A DNA stretch of 64,000 nt from an uncultured Alistipes sp. (GCA_947591475.1 CANQDE010000007.1:1-64000), one strand, 5' to 3'; counted from the stretch's first letter, positions 52,860-62,103 are shown. The notes: generated from the letters alone by a model not told the origin. Numbers and translations are program-made.

Positions 52860-53888
52860 CTACAATTCGATGCGCTCATGGATTTCGTCCCAGTCCGTCG
52901 TGCCGGGGTCGAATCCTCCGCCTGTCTGGCTCGGTTCGGGGATGTCCAACACGTAGTCGATCAACAGCCAATGCCTTTCGCGGGCATCTTCGGTGAGGAA
53001 GAGCGGGGCGATGTCGAGCGTCTTGACGTATTGCGTGTTGTTGCGCGTCAGCAAATCGAACCGGACGGTCAGTTCGCTCGGCGCGGTTTCGAGCTTGCCG
53101 AACGTGTTGAACAGGGCGCACAAAACGTCCTGATTCTCCCCGTCGATGCGCGGATCGGTGCCGCCCGAAAGGTCGAACATGATTTTCGAATCTTCTGCGC
53201 TGTGTTCGTCGATGCCGAACCGGTTCGCCGCCGATAGGCCGGAAATCGTAGCCTTCACTATCGAGGCGTGCCGCAAGCCGCGTACACGGACTTGCAGATA
53301 ATAGGAGTCGACGACCGTGCGGGCTTCCGCTTCGACGACCTGCATCCGGTCGCTTTCCGTGATGCGAATCGCTCGACGAGCTACGAGCAGGTGTTCCGGT
53401 TGCTGGAAGACCTTTCCGACGGAACTGTCGGGCAAAAGCGCATGGAGGTAATCGGGGATTTTCGGCGTGAAGGCGTTGATTTCCGAAAGGCTGTTTTCAT
53501 GCTCCACCCGGATCGTTTTCGTATCGAAGTTGTAGGCCAGCAGCAGATAATCGCCCGGCGGCAGATGCGTCCGCCCGTAGAGCAGTTCGTATCCTTCCGG
53601 TGAAAGCGTTTTCTGCGAAAGGAAACATTGCGCCACCAAGCGTCCGTTCTCGGGAGCATAAAACAACACGCGCAGCATTTCCGAAGTCATCGACGGTTTC
53701 GGCAGCGTCTGGTTGTAGCTGTCGCAGGTTACGTTCGATACGCCGTCGGTGTTCAGCACCACACGCACCGCTATTTCATCGCTGACCGGACGCGGATACT
53801 CGTGGATTGTGGAGGAACACGAGGCCAGCGACAGCATCGCCCAAACGGCGAGAACCGATATGCAACGCTTTCTTACCATCCCATCCAT
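52860..53888 (-). CDS. FimB/Mfa2-like fimbrial anchor lipoprotein (DUF5119-type)
   Basis: A 342-residue lipoprotein (CISVLAVWAMLSLASCSS). Motifs of the Mfa2/DUF5119 group: FYAPENGRLVAQCFLS, LPPGDYLLLAYNFDTKTIRVEHE, PEHLLVARRAIRI and YYLQVRVRGLRHASIVKATISGLS. Such proteins anchor fimbriae to the outer membrane. ATGs at 53888 and 53879 are both possible; the former overlaps the upstream DUF3575 gene by 16 bp, which shows tight coupling. Confidence 0.78.
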   Translation of the reverse strand: MDGMVRKRCISVLAVWAMLSLASCSSTIHEYPRPVSDEIAVRVVLNTDGVSNVTCDSYNQTLPKPSMTSEMLRVLFYAPENGRLVAQCFLSQKTLSPEGYELLYGRTHLPPGDYLLLAYNFDTKTIRVEHENSLSEINAFTPKIPDYLHALLPDSSVGKVFQQPEHLLVARRAIRITESDRMQVVEAEARTVVDSYYLQVRVRGLRHASIVKATISGLSAANRFGIDEHSAEDSKIMFDLSGGTDPRIDGENQDVLCALFNTFGKLETAPSELTVRFDLLTRNNTQYVKTLDIAPLFLTEDARERHWLLIDYVLDIPEPSQTGGGFDPGTTDWDEIHERIEL

Positions 53889-54580
53889 TTTCTGTTTTTA
53901 CGCGCTCGGTTCCATCTGTACGAAACGGACACTCCGGCCCGGGTGATGCCGAAATAGGTCGCTGAACCGGAGCGGATTTTCGGACCGTTTTCCCGATTGC
54001 GATAGACGTCGTATGCGTATTCGGCGAACCCTATGCCGATGTTGAATTCCATTGCCCAGCGTTTCGTCTTGCCGAGGTTCATCGCGTAGCCGTAGCTCAA
54101 TCCCATGCCCCAAAGCGCACGCTTGGGGTCTTGGTAGCGTTCGCGGTCGTTGAGGGCTACATCGAAGCCCGCCACGTGGGCATGCAGTCCGATGAAATGT
54201 CCCTCGCCGGCCTTTTTCGGCCACCAGCGGACTTCGGGCTGCGTGGCCAACAGGCGCAGTTTATAAGAGGATGAGATTTCGTAGGGCGAATACCAGACGG
54301 GAATATCCAGCGACCAGCTGGGCCATAATTCCACTTCGAAACCGAGATTGGCGCATAACGCCGCTGCGAACAGCAGATTCGTCTTTACGGCGTAGAATCG
54401 GGTTTGCGGCGCCGACGACGCAGCGGGTGGAATTTGTACGGATGACGTTGTTTCGGACGTTTGCATCGGAATGGCGATCGGTCCCGAGCTCGATTGTCCC
54501 TGTGCGAACGAAGTATGCGTCGCTTGCCCATGGGCTAAAACGCTACTGCACAGACACAATATGAAGAATATCTTCCCCAT
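53873..54580 (-). CDS. DUF3575-type outer-membrane protein, first gene of the fimbrial operon
   Basis: A 235-residue protein with signal peptide MGKIFFILCLCSSVLAHGQ, a 40-residue Ser/Thr/Gln-rich linker and a DUF3575 barrel-like domain: FYAVKTNLLFAAALCANLGFEVELWPSWSLDIPVWYSPYEIS, LRLLATQPEVRWWPKKAGEGHFIGLHAHVAGFDVA and GMGLSYGYAMNLGKTKRWAMEFNIGIGFA. DUF3575 genes regularly head Mfa/Fim-type fimbrial clusters in Bacteroidales. A role in fimbrial assembly at the outer membrane is inferred. Confidence 0.85.
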   Translation of the reverse strand: MGKIFFILCLCSSVLAHGQATHTSFAQGQSSSGPIAIPMQTSETTSSVQIPPAASSAPQTRFYAVKTNLLFAAALCANLGFEVELWPSWSLDIPVWYSPYEISSSYKLRLLATQPEVRWWPKKAGEGHFIGLHAHVAGFDVALNDRERYQDPKRALWGMGLSYGYAMNLGKTKRWAMEFNIGIGFAEYAYDVYRNRENGPKIRSGSATYFGITRAGVSVSYRWNRARKNRKWMGW

Positions 54581-54914
54581 AGCACACCTCCACTCGACCT
54601 CGAATTGTTTGCCAACGGTCTCTTGTCGTCAGACAATCGACAATCGGTCGTCTGTTATGACCTGTTTCATCGTTGGTTTATAATGGCAAATATAGAAAAA
54701 TAAAATAGAACGCCAAATTTCTATTGATATATACTTTCATGTGCCCGCATATTGACTCGGATTATTCGATCCAACCGCCGTTCTTTGCGAATTTTGGCTG
54801 TGTATTCAGTTGCGGCCGCTCCGCAAAAAAGCCCCGCTATGGCGGGGCTTCGATCGGAAATTATTTACCTTTATTGATGGTTATCGAATCGGATTCAGTG
54901 TCGGCATGATACTA
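54581..54914. other. Spacer between fimbrial operon and wzi-like gene
   Basis: 334 bp without genes. It holds the fimbrial operon's promoter region (AT-rich, about 54600-54720) and the terminator of the wzi-like gene at 54825-54848. No exact TAnnTTTG box was found on the minus strand near 54600. Confidence 0.5.
54825..54848 (-). terminator. Terminator of the wzi-like gene
   Basis: GCCCCGC-TATG-GCGGGGC stem; on the minus strand it is followed by TTTTTTGCGG. It lies about 65 bp beyond the stop codon. Confidence 0.85.
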
Positions 54915-56381
54915 TCAATTTTCATGTGTCTTGCCCGTCCTGTATATCTTCCCATTGTGAATAAAACTGATCGTAAAACCGGTATTACATTTATACAATT
55001 TGCCGTAATCGCCGTAAACGCCTACGCGAATATGAAGCGGTGCATTCGCCCGATTCAAGACGCCGACTTCGGCTCCGAATGAAAATTGATGAAGCGTATG
55101 CTCGAACGGAACGCCGTAGGTGCCGTAGTTGAGCGAATAGGACAGCCGCAACGTATAGGGGACTTTTTTGACCGCATAACCTTGAATGCCTAAATAATGC
55201 GCGATTACTCGGTTGTTGTAAACGCCCAACGTGATCCCGTCCGAATTCGGACGATAAGGCGTGAGGAACGGAGTTCCGATGGTGCGTCCGTAATAGGTCC
55301 ATCCGCTCTGATATTCGCTATTATTGAAGTAATTGTCGTTTCCTCCTAAGACAACACGCCCGTAGAAATAATCGTTCGGATCTTGTTTTTCCATCTCCTC
55401 CGGAGTAGCGGGGCGATCATGGTAACGGCCGGATTGATATTTGGTATAGACGAACTCGTACATGACGTCGCTGACCCATTGCCGCTTGTCCTTTGCCCCG
55501 TAATATAACCCATAAGCGCCGTCCGGCCAATTCTTTGTGAGTCTGGTTACTTTGCCATCTTCGAAGTAGTTGTCGAAATAGAAGGTGAGCTCGTATTTCT
55601 TTGCCTTGTAGTTGATCCGATAATAACGGCTCCCTAAATGGTTCCCAAGGGCATTGAGTTGGCTGCTGAGCGTTGAACCGCTGCCGCCTTCCCGCCCTGT
55701 GAAAATTCTTAAATAGTCGCTGAAACTGCTCGGTTGTTTACCATCGACGGGGGAGATTCCGGCCCATTGTGCCCAATGTTCGAACCCGACGATCAATTCC
55801 AAACGATGATACGGTGTGATTCTGAGATAGAGGGATTTATGATGAAGACGCGTGTTGTCTACAAACCGCTTGTCTATCATGAGATAATCGCTGAGATTGA
55901 ATTTGAAAGCCAGAATGTTGCGAGTGAAAGGGATGCTGATATACTCGGAATGAAGATTGTAACCCGGCATGGAACGCGCATTGGTCGAATTGACGAAGCT
56001 GCCGTTATGAGCCGATATTCCGTTGAACTCTTTTTCCGGATGAACCATCCCCAAATCCAAATGCAGTTTCAACCATTTCAGATTGAAATAGAATTCATCG
56101 ATGAAAAGGTCGTTTTTATTCGCGGATAAAAAACCGACACCGGAAAAACCGTAGGCGGTTTGAACTTTCTTTTGCGGGTTGAAATCGGAAAAGATGCCGA
56201 CCTGCAATAACCCGTTTCGGCTTTCGGGAACGAGGCCGTATTTGGCCGTAGTAGCCCACATCGGCAGCAGTTTTTCCGTAGCAACGGATCCGGATAAAGT
56301 CGTTTCGTATTCGAAAACGCGTTGTGAAAAAGCCGATAATGAACCGAATAACAAATATAGCAGTAAGATTTTTTTCATCAT
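54915..56381 (-). CDS. Wzi-family capsule-assembly outer-membrane protein
   Basis: A 488-residue protein with signal peptide MMKKILLLYLLFGSLSAFSQ and a beta-barrel: many alternating aromatic strands, LPMWATTAKYGLVPESRNGLL near the N-terminus, GFEHWAQWAG, QWVSDVMYEFVYTKYQSG and NDNYFNNSEYQSGWTYYGRTIGTPF. These fit the capsule assembly Wzi family. Wzi is an outer-membrane lectin that attaches capsule to the cell surface. No capsule export or glycosyltransferase genes are adjacent, so in this window it is a lone capsule-associated gene between fimbrial and phase-variable surface loci. Confidence 0.83.
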   Translation of the reverse strand: MMKKILLLYLLFGSLSAFSQRVFEYETTLSGSVATEKLLPMWATTAKYGLVPESRNGLLQVGIFSDFNPQKKVQTAYGFSGVGFLSANKNDLFIDEFYFNLKWLKLHLDLGMVHPEKEFNGISAHNGSFVNSTNARSMPGYNLHSEYISIPFTRNILAFKFNLSDYLMIDKRFVDNTRLHHKSLYLRITPYHRLELIVGFEHWAQWAGISPVDGKQPSSFSDYLRIFTGREGGSGSTLSSQLNALGNHLGSRYYRINYKAKKYELTFYFDNYFEDGKVTRLTKNWPDGAYGLYYGAKDKRQWVSDVMYEFVYTKYQSGRYHDRPATPEEMEKQDPNDYFYGRVVLGGNDNYFNNSEYQSGWTYYGRTIGTPFLTPYRPNSDGITLGVYNNRVIAHYLGIQGYAVKKVPYTLRLSYSLNYGTYGVPFEHTLHQFSFGAEVGVLNRANAPLHIRVGVYGDYGKLYKCNTGFTISFIHNGKIYRTGKTHEN

Positions 56382-57063
56382 TTGTCGGATTAAATAGCTG
56401 ATAATCGGATGGTCATGGGCCTATCTTTTCCGATAGCTTCTGTAAATATCCCCGAATAGGAATGCGGTTTGCCCGACCGATAGGCACGAATGATATTCCG
56501 AATCTTTGAGGTATGAAAGACATCAACTCGTAACAGTCCCTTGTCTGTCGTAGTATTCTGTTGTCGGTTAAGCGTCTGCCTGTTATTATTATTATTCACG
56601 TTGCAAAGTAAGCCAAATCTTTTGAAACAGCCAAGAGAAAACAAAAGTTTTATTTGGCTGCTTCTTTGGCACATTATATTTTTTGTGCGGCCTCTTTACG
56701 GTTTCTCCTCCACATTGGTGTCTTGCGTCGCGGTCGATATTTCGTTGTCCGGAGCAAAGGTTGTTACGGATTCTCGACGGTCGGACAAGGTCGGGGCGGT
56801 CATACCGTTGTGAGTTTTAATTGTATACATAGAATTGTCCGTTTTTGCCAATTTTGCGTGGGTGGATAGGACAAGGCGTCATTTGACAGATTGGTCGAAA
56901 TAGCACGCGAGTATATGCATATCGTTGCCAACAACGGGAATACCATCAGCGACAGCAACGACAGCCGCCGCTGCACTCGATGAGTTTTAGGATAATGTGC
57001 AGCAATTGGACAACAAACAATAAGTTAAAACTCAAACAAAATTCTAAATGAATAAACTGTTAT
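56382..57063. other. AT-rich intergenic region between wzi-like gene and recombinase 2
   Basis: 682 bp with no supported gene. It contains a TTATTATTATTATT microsatellite at about 56582-56596 and the divergent promoter areas. A short tail near 56945-57000 (codons for a run of Ala, then Leu-Asp-Glu-Phe) looks like relic coding sequence but cannot be assigned. Confidence 0.45.
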
Positions 57064-58275
57064 ATGGCATCTATCAGATTAAAGTTCAGAGCGCATTCGG
57101 ATAACACGAAAGAGGGTGCGCTATATTTTCAGGTCATACACGACCGGGTTGTCAAGCAAATTAAGACCGACTACCGTATCTATGAGTATGAATGGGATAA
57201 GCAAGAAAGCGATATTGTGCGGGGCTTTTCGTTGTCGGGAATACGGGACGAAGCATTGAAAGTTATCCGCGACAAAGTCGCATGGAAGCGACGGACGTTG
57301 GAACATGTCATAAAAAGTCTGGAGAGCGACGGCAAAACCTATTGTGCCGACGATATTATCAAACGATATAAGGCGATTGCCGCTGACCAAACAACTGTAT
57401 TCGAGTATATAAAACGGCAGTCGGAGCGAATGAAAAAACTCGGCAGGGTGCGCACCGGTGAAACCTATCGGCAAACCTTACGCAGTTTTATGAAGTTCCG
57501 CAAAGGAGTGGATTTGTACTTCGATATGCTTGATGCGGATATTGTCGAACAGTACGAGAGTTATATGCGAGCGAACAGTTTGAGTCGAAACACGACCTCT
57601 TTTTATATGCGGATTCTGCGTTGCATCTACAATCGGGCGGTCGAAGACGGACTCACACAACAGACCGATCCGTTCAAACGGGTTTATACGGGTGTGGATA
57701 AAACCGCCAAACGCGCCATATCGCTCAAAGAAATTAAGCGTATCAAAGAGTTGGATTTGACAGACAAACCTGACCTTAACTATGCACGCGATCTATTTTT
57801 GTTCTCTTTCTATACGCGCGGCATGTCGTTTATCGACCTTGCCTATCTGCGCAAACGTGATTTGTCAAACGGCTACATTACCTATATCCGCAAAAAGACG
57901 AGGCAACAGCTTACGATTCGCTGGGAGCGGTCGATGCAGGAAATTATAGACAAATATCCACAAAATCCGACGCAGTATTTGTTGCCGATAATTACCCATC
58001 AAGACGGTACGGAGCGCAAACAGTATCTGAATAAAATTCTGTTTGTCAATCGAAAACTGAAACAAATCGCCCGACTTGCGAAGATTCCCACGCCGCTGAC
58101 GATGTATGTCAGTCGCCACAGTTGGGCGAGCATTGCCAAGTCGAAGAATGTGCCGCTCTCGGTAATCTCGGAAGGTATGGGACACGATAACGAGGAGACA
58201 ACGCGCATTTACCTCGCCTCGATACAGACCAACCAAATCGACGACGTCAACAGCCGAATTTTGAAAGAATTATAA
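57064..58275 (+). CDS. Tyrosine site-specific recombinase (invertase of the second invertible promoter)
   Basis: A 403-residue paralogue of the 17217 gene: MASIRLKFRAHSDNTKEGALYFQVIHDRVVKQIKTDY at the start, core-binding domain TVFEYIKRQSERMKKLGRVRTGETYRQTLRSF, catalytic Arg in FYTRGMSFIDL, Lys in YIRKKTRQQL, Arg-His in YVSRHSWASI, His in GMGHDNEETT and nucleophile Tyr383 (TTRIYLASIQ). Its AT-richer codon use differs from the first copy, so the two are not a recent duplication. A segment with inverted repeats starts 26 bp after its stop, followed by a surface operon. Confidence 0.93.
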   Translation: MASIRLKFRAHSDNTKEGALYFQVIHDRVVKQIKTDYRIYEYEWDKQESDIVRGFSLSGIRDEALKVIRDKVAWKRRTLEHVIKSLESDGKTYCADDIIKRYKAIAADQTTVFEYIKRQSERMKKLGRVRTGETYRQTLRSFMKFRKGVDLYFDMLDADIVEQYESYMRANSLSRNTTSFYMRILRCIYNRAVEDGLTQQTDPFKRVYTGVDKTAKRAISLKEIKRIKELDLTDKPDLNYARDLFLFSFYTRGMSFIDLAYLRKRDLSNGYITYIRKKTRQQLTIRWERSMQEIIDKYPQNPTQYLLPIITHQDGTERKQYLNKILFVNRKLKQIARLAKIPTPLTMYVSRHSWASIAKSKNVPLSVISEGMGHDNEETTRIYLASIQTNQIDDVNSRILKEL

Positions 58276-58300
58276 AGGAAAATGTTTAGGGAAACGGACT

Positions 58301-58318
58301 AACTCTTTCATAGAGTTA
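58301..58318 (+). repeat. Left inverted repeat of invertible promoter 2
   Basis: AACTCTTTCATAGAGTTA, inverted at 58472-58489. With one outer base it is a full dyad TAACTCT - TTCAT - AGAGTTA, the same half-site/5-nt-core/half-site layout as the first locus. Confidence 0.92.
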
Positions 58319-58329
58319 AACAACGAATG

Positions 58330-58337
58330 CAAAGATA
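58330..58337 (-). promoter_or_regulatory. -7 promoter box inside invertible segment 2, pointing away from the operon
   Basis: Minus-strand TATCTTTG (58337-58330), 12 bp inside the left repeat, as in segment 1 (13 bp). No TTTG occurs at 19-20 nt upstream, so the promoter is weaker or needs an activator. Confidence 0.7.
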
Positions 58338-58471
58338 TGAATTTTTTTTGCAATTCCGTCGTTTAGTTGCAAAAAAACATCCGGCAGTCAATTATTTTTC
58401 TACGATTATTCTATTTTGCTTGGATTATACAAGCAAAACCGCTATGTATATAAGCAATATAACCGTCCGAC

Positions 58472-58489
58472 TAACTCTATGAAAGAGTT
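58472..58489 (-). repeat. Right inverted repeat of invertible promoter 2
   Basis: Exact inverted partner of 58301-58318; contains AACTCTATGAAAGAGTT. It ends 60 bp before the operon's first start codon. Confidence 0.92.
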
Positions 58490-58549
58490 GGATTGTAAAC
58501 AGACATAAGTAATCAAAAACAAAAGCACATTATTAAAAATATTACGGTT

Positions 58550-59188
58550 ATGAAAAAGATTTTTGTAATGATTATTTCTGCTGTCGCATTATTGGCATCT
58601 TGCGGCGCATCGAAGAAAACGGCTTCGACGGATTATCAGTATCAGCAATGGCTTGCTCAACAACAGCAGTCGCAACAATCGAACCAGCAGCGTCCCGGTC
58701 GGACCATGAGGACTTTGGAGCCTTGCATCGAATTGGCACAAGCCGATGCAGAAAATTTAAGAGCATATGGAACAGCTACCTCATATGTAGAGAAGGTTGC
58801 TTTGAATGAGGCAGAGCGAGATGCGCGCAATAGGCTTGCCTCCATGATAAAAGTGGCAGTAGAAGGAGCCGCACAGGATTACGAGCAGAATGCGAATAAG
58901 AACTTAAAAAATACAGCAGGTAGTATTGGAGAGGCAATAATGAGCCAGTTCGTGGCCGAGGAGATTAGCAATACAAGAATCATCAAAACTACCATATATG
59001 ACCTTGCGGACGGTAGTGTTCAAGTATATGTATGCCTTGAAATGAAAACGAACAAGGACGATTTCGATAAAAATTTGAATCATACACTTGATAGAGATGG
59101 CCTTATCGAGTTGCAATACGACAGAGACCGGTTCATTAAACGAATGGAGATGGGGCTTGAAGATTACAAACAAAAAAACATGAAATAG
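58550..59188 (+). CDS. LPP20-like lipoprotein, first gene of phase-variable operon 2
   Basis: A 212-residue lipoprotein (MKKIFVMIISAVALLASCGAS lipobox). A Gln/Ser-rich linker (about 32-56) leads to an LPP20-like core: LAQADAENLRAYGTATSYVEKVALNEAERDARNRLASMI, then beta strands EISNTRIIKTTIYDLADGSVQVYVCLEM. LPP20-like domains occur in surface or outer-membrane lipoproteins of several phyla. The partner gene follows after 1 bp. The role is unknown; surface exposure is inferred. Confidence 0.75.
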   Translation: MKKIFVMIISAVALLASCGASKKTASTDYQYQQWLAQQQQSQQSNQQRPGRTMRTLEPCIELAQADAENLRAYGTATSYVEKVALNEAERDARNRLASMIKVAVEGAAQDYEQNANKNLKNTAGSIGEAIMSQFVAEEISNTRIIKTTIYDLADGSVQVYVCLEMKTNKDDFDKNLNHTLDRDGLIELQYDRDRFIKRMEMGLEDYKQKNMK

Positions 59189-59189
59189 T

Positions 59190-60080
59190 ATGTCCCGTAA
59201 AATATTTATGTTGCTGATGCTGTCATTTTTTACAATGACAGCATCTGCGCAATATAAAAGTTCGGAAAAATTGCGTCCGAAATGGTTGCAAAAACAACCG
59301 ACTCCGACAAATCCGACTTTCAGATATGAAACGGTTTCGGCCTCTGCATCATCCCTCGATGCTGCCAGAGGAAAATGTTTATCCGAATTGATATCATCGT
59401 CCGGACTTATCAATGGCATAGTAGCTGTTTCGGACTATCGAACCCAAGAGCATATATCCCAAGTCTGGAATAATGGCAAACTGACGGAACGGATAGAACG
59501 AGATGGCACGACGTCTACATCTGCGACCAGCGATGAAATGAAATTATATGTGCAGCATATTGCAGAATATTGGACAAGAGACCGTTCCGGCATGTATTAC
59601 ATGACGAAACTGTATGCCAAATCAGAATTGAACACGGCACCTTTGTTCGACAACGTGGAGTTGACAACCAAATACGGTGCTCGCGGACTTTGGCGCTCGG
59701 CAATTATCCCGGGTTGGGGGCAGTTCCACAAGGGGGCAAACCTCAAAGGCGGTTTGATTCTCGGCGGTACGGCTGTGCTTGCTGCCGGTATCGTCTTTAC
59801 CGAAAACCAGCGCGCCGATTATGTAAGACGCATCAACCAGACCCACGATATAAATCTGATTCGCAGTTACCAGACCAAACGCGACCACTTTGCAACAGCA
59901 CGTAATATATGTATTGGTGCCGTTGCAGCACTCTATGTTTACAACCTTATAGATGCAGTCGCAGCTCCCGGCGCACAGCGCGTCGTGGTAAAAAAACGGA
60001 CAAACGGACGGACCTATACATTTTTACCGGCAGTTACCGGGGACGGTACGCCCGTTATGGCTGCAGCAATAACATTCTAA
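59190..60080 (+). CDS. Exported protein with DUF5683-like membrane region
   Basis: A 296-residue protein. Signal peptide MSRKIFMLLMLSFFTMTASAQ; a periplasmic half with LPP20-like features (SASASSLDAARGKCLSELISS; HIAEYWTRDRSGMYYMTKLYAKSEL); then a membrane-associated half RSAIIPGWGQFHKGANLKGGLILGGTAVLAAGIVFTENQ and GAVAALYVYNLIDA, the pattern of DUF5683/P13-like proteins. It follows the lipoprotein gene by 1 bp and probably forms an envelope complex with it. Confidence 0.7.
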   Translation: MSRKIFMLLMLSFFTMTASAQYKSSEKLRPKWLQKQPTPTNPTFRYETVSASASSLDAARGKCLSELISSSGLINGIVAVSDYRTQEHISQVWNNGKLTERIERDGTTSTSATSDEMKLYVQHIAEYWTRDRSGMYYMTKLYAKSELNTAPLFDNVELTTKYGARGLWRSAIIPGWGQFHKGANLKGGLILGGTAVLAAGIVFTENQRADYVRRINQTHDINLIRSYQTKRDHFATARNICIGAVAALYVYNLIDAVAAPGAQRVVVKKRTNGRTYTFLPAVTGDGTPVMAAAITF

Positions 60081-60093
60081 AAACAAAACTTTT

Positions 60094-61407
60094 ATGAAAA
60101 AGATTTTTTTACTCATTGTTTGTTTAGTAGGTTTGGCCTCATGCGCCAAGGATGAGGCTCCTATGTTTGGAGGTATTTATGGAACCATCCGCAATATTGA
60201 GTCCGGAGCCGTTGTCTACAATGCTGAAATAACGCTGGCACCGGGTCATCCGTCGCCTATCACAGGTACCAATGGCGCTTACGAATTTACGAATCTCGAA
60301 GCGCGTCAGTACACGATGACGGTGCGTGCATCGGGTTATCTCGACGACTCGCGTCAGGTAACGGTGTTGCCGGGCGAGAATACGCAGTGCGATGTGTTGT
60401 TGACTCCCGAGCATGACATCGAGGGTGTGAGCATCTCGACCAAGACGTTAGACTTTGGCTCTGAGCTGTCGCATCTTTCGGTTACGCTCTACAACACAGG
60501 TAACACGTCCGTAAATTGGAACATTTCGACAAAAACGTCGGTTGGATGGATGACAATTTCGCCCATGAGCGGCACTACCGACCCAGGTAAGTCGAGCGAT
60601 ATCAGCGTGTCGGTCGATCGTTCGCTGATTACAGAAGATTCATCGGCGATATTTATCATCAATGCAGCGGGCGGTTCCAAATCGATTACTGTCTATGCCA
60701 GCAAGGACGGCGGCTCCGGTGGCAATAGCGGCGGCAACAGCGGTTCGCAGAACGTAACCAATGGTCTGTATGCATACTATATGTTCAACGGCAATTTCCA
60801 AAATGCAGTCGACGGCGCACCTCACGGACAGGGAATCAACAACCCGACATTTACCGATGGCGTCAACGGCTCGCAGGCAGTGAAACTCAGCGTGCAGGAT
60901 AATAGTTACATTAACATCCCCGAAGCAATGATAGACAGCAATACGTTCTCTATCTCGTTTTGGATTAAGGGGCTGTCTGATGGACATTTGTTCCATGTAC
61001 CAAGCGCCACTGGCACGTTGGATTCTCATGAAAACGGTTATATATTAACAATGAAGAACGGAAGGGTAACATTCTGGTCCGGCCGTTATTGGTATTATCA
61101 ATCATACAATGAAGTCCGGCCTTTCACTCATCCCACTATAAATTCATCACAATGGAATATGATTGCATTGACATTTGCACCTCGCACCTATGTCAAGGAT
61201 GTTACTGCGAAATTGTATATCAACGGGGAATTCGTCGATGTAGTCGATATCAGTGTAGATTGCATGCATACCGGAACCAAGTTTATCTTCGGCGGCAAAT
61301 TTGAGGACACTACTCCTCCGAGCATGACGATAGACAATCTGCGAGTTTACAACTCCCGCACATTGTCGGATGCCGAAGTTAAGCAGATTTATAATTACGA
61401 GAAATAA
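60094..61407 (+). CDS. Surface lipoprotein with carboxypeptidase-regulatory, BACON and LamG-like domains
   Basis: A 437-residue lipoprotein (MKKIFLLIVCLVGLASC). Domain order: a carboxypeptidase-regulatory-like beta-sandwich at about 25-110 (IYGTIRNIESGAVVYNAEITLAPG; YTMTVRASGYLDDSRQVTV), a BACON-like domain at about 115-200 (LDFGSELSHLSVTLYNTGNTSVNWNIS), a Gly/Ser/Asn linker (about 205-220), and a LamG/concanavalin-type domain at about 225-437 (YYMFNGNFQNAVDG; FSISFWIKG; KLYINGEFVDVVDIS; IDNLRVYNSRTLSDAEVKQIYNYEK). This is an adhesin- or glycan-binding layout. The phase-variable promoter is consistent with a surface antigen. Confidence 0.82.
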   Translation: MKKIFLLIVCLVGLASCAKDEAPMFGGIYGTIRNIESGAVVYNAEITLAPGHPSPITGTNGAYEFTNLEARQYTMTVRASGYLDDSRQVTVLPGENTQCDVLLTPEHDIEGVSISTKTLDFGSELSHLSVTLYNTGNTSVNWNISTKTSVGWMTISPMSGTTDPGKSSDISVSVDRSLITEDSSAIFIINAAGGSKSITVYASKDGGSGGNSGGNSGSQNVTNGLYAYYMFNGNFQNAVDGAPHGQGINNPTFTDGVNGSQAVKLSVQDNSYINIPEAMIDSNTFSISFWIKGLSDGHLFHVPSATGTLDSHENGYILTMKNGRVTFWSGRYWYYQSYNEVRPFTHPTINSSQWNMIALTFAPRTYVKDVTAKLYINGEFVDVVDISVDCMHTGTKFIFGGKFEDTTPPSMTIDNLRVYNSRTLSDAEVKQIYNYEK

Positions 61408-61417
61408 TTATCAAATG

Positions 61418-61554
61418 CTGCAGGGCAACCGCATCAAAATTACAACTAATTGATAATCAATCATGGCTTTTTGCTTCTGCAAAGATGAGCGGAAGGCACG
61501 TTTGAGAATCAGCACTTTAACTTTTCAAACATATTTGATGCGGTTGCTTTGCAG
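61418..61554. repeat. MITE-like 137-bp element with 21-bp terminal inverted repeats
   Basis: The terminal 21 bp (61418-61438 and 61534-61554) are inverted copies with two mismatches; the core is GCAACCGCATCAAA / TTTGATGCGGTTGC. There is no coding capacity. No clear target-site duplication is visible. It interrupts the operon between the LamG lipoprotein and the next gene. Confidence 0.6.
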
Positions 61555-61647
61555 ATTACATGTGTACTCAAACTTCGGTTATGCCTGCCCGGTTTTGGCG
61601 TAAGGTGTTATGAAAAGATTTCTATTATTCGCCGTTTTATAATCTTT

Positions 61648-62103
61648 ATGGAACAACTGAATGCACAGGACGTTTCACTTTGGGTCGGAGTTTCAAATAA
61701 CTCCGACCCATTGATACGCCGCCAAGAGGCGTTTATGGATGCTTTTTGTCAATATATCTTATCAGTATCAGTAGAATCTGTATCCGGTAGCATTGGAGAT
61801 TGGGCAAAAACCAAGACGGAAAATAAAGATTCCTGTCGTTTCCACATACTATCCGATGTCGCGGATGAAGAAAGCGAGACCATAACCATCTTTATTGGCC
61901 GTGGAACTTTAATAGATTATAAATTCGCCTCATTATCAGAAGGAACGGACAATGAGATGCGAATAGAAACCGTGTTGATACTTGCGTATGGGGAGGATTC
62001 GGAGAGTCATAAAATACGGTCGCAACATGAATATCGATCGCTCGACACCACGCATAAAAAAGAATTTACTTATAAATGCGAGAACGTTGAAATATATGAA
62101 TAG
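61648..62103 (+). CDS. Small protein of unknown function in phase-variable operon 2
   Basis: A 151-residue acidic protein starting MEQLNAQDVSLWVGVSNNSDPLIRRQEAFMDAFCQYILS. It has no signal peptide. The N-terminal half recalls the LPP20-like core of the first two operon genes (residues in an AFMDAFCQYIL helix, then strands ITIFIGRGTLIDYKF), but this is weak. The coding sequence is AT-rich compared with the flanks, so recent acquisition is possible. The last 8 bp overlap the start of the next gene. Confidence 0.6.
   Translation: MEQLNAQDVSLWVGVSNNSDPLIRRQEAFMDAFCQYILSVSVESVSGSIGDWAKTKTENKDSCRFHILSDVADEESETITIFIGRGTLIDYKFASLSEGTDNEMRIETVLILAYGEDSESHKIRSQHEYRSLDTTHKKEFTYKCENVEIYE

Larger units (their letters stand above)
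58301..58489. other. Invertible DNA segment 2 (phase-variable promoter of a surface-protein operon)
   Basis: A 189-bp segment between 18-bp perfect inverted repeats, bounded on the left by recombinase 2 and on the right by the lipoprotein gene at 58550. The only -7 consensus box inside (TATCTTTG) reads leftward, so the operon is OFF as drawn. Inversion would place the box at 58453-58460, about 90 nt before the first ATG. The -33 element is poor. Confidence 0.85.
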
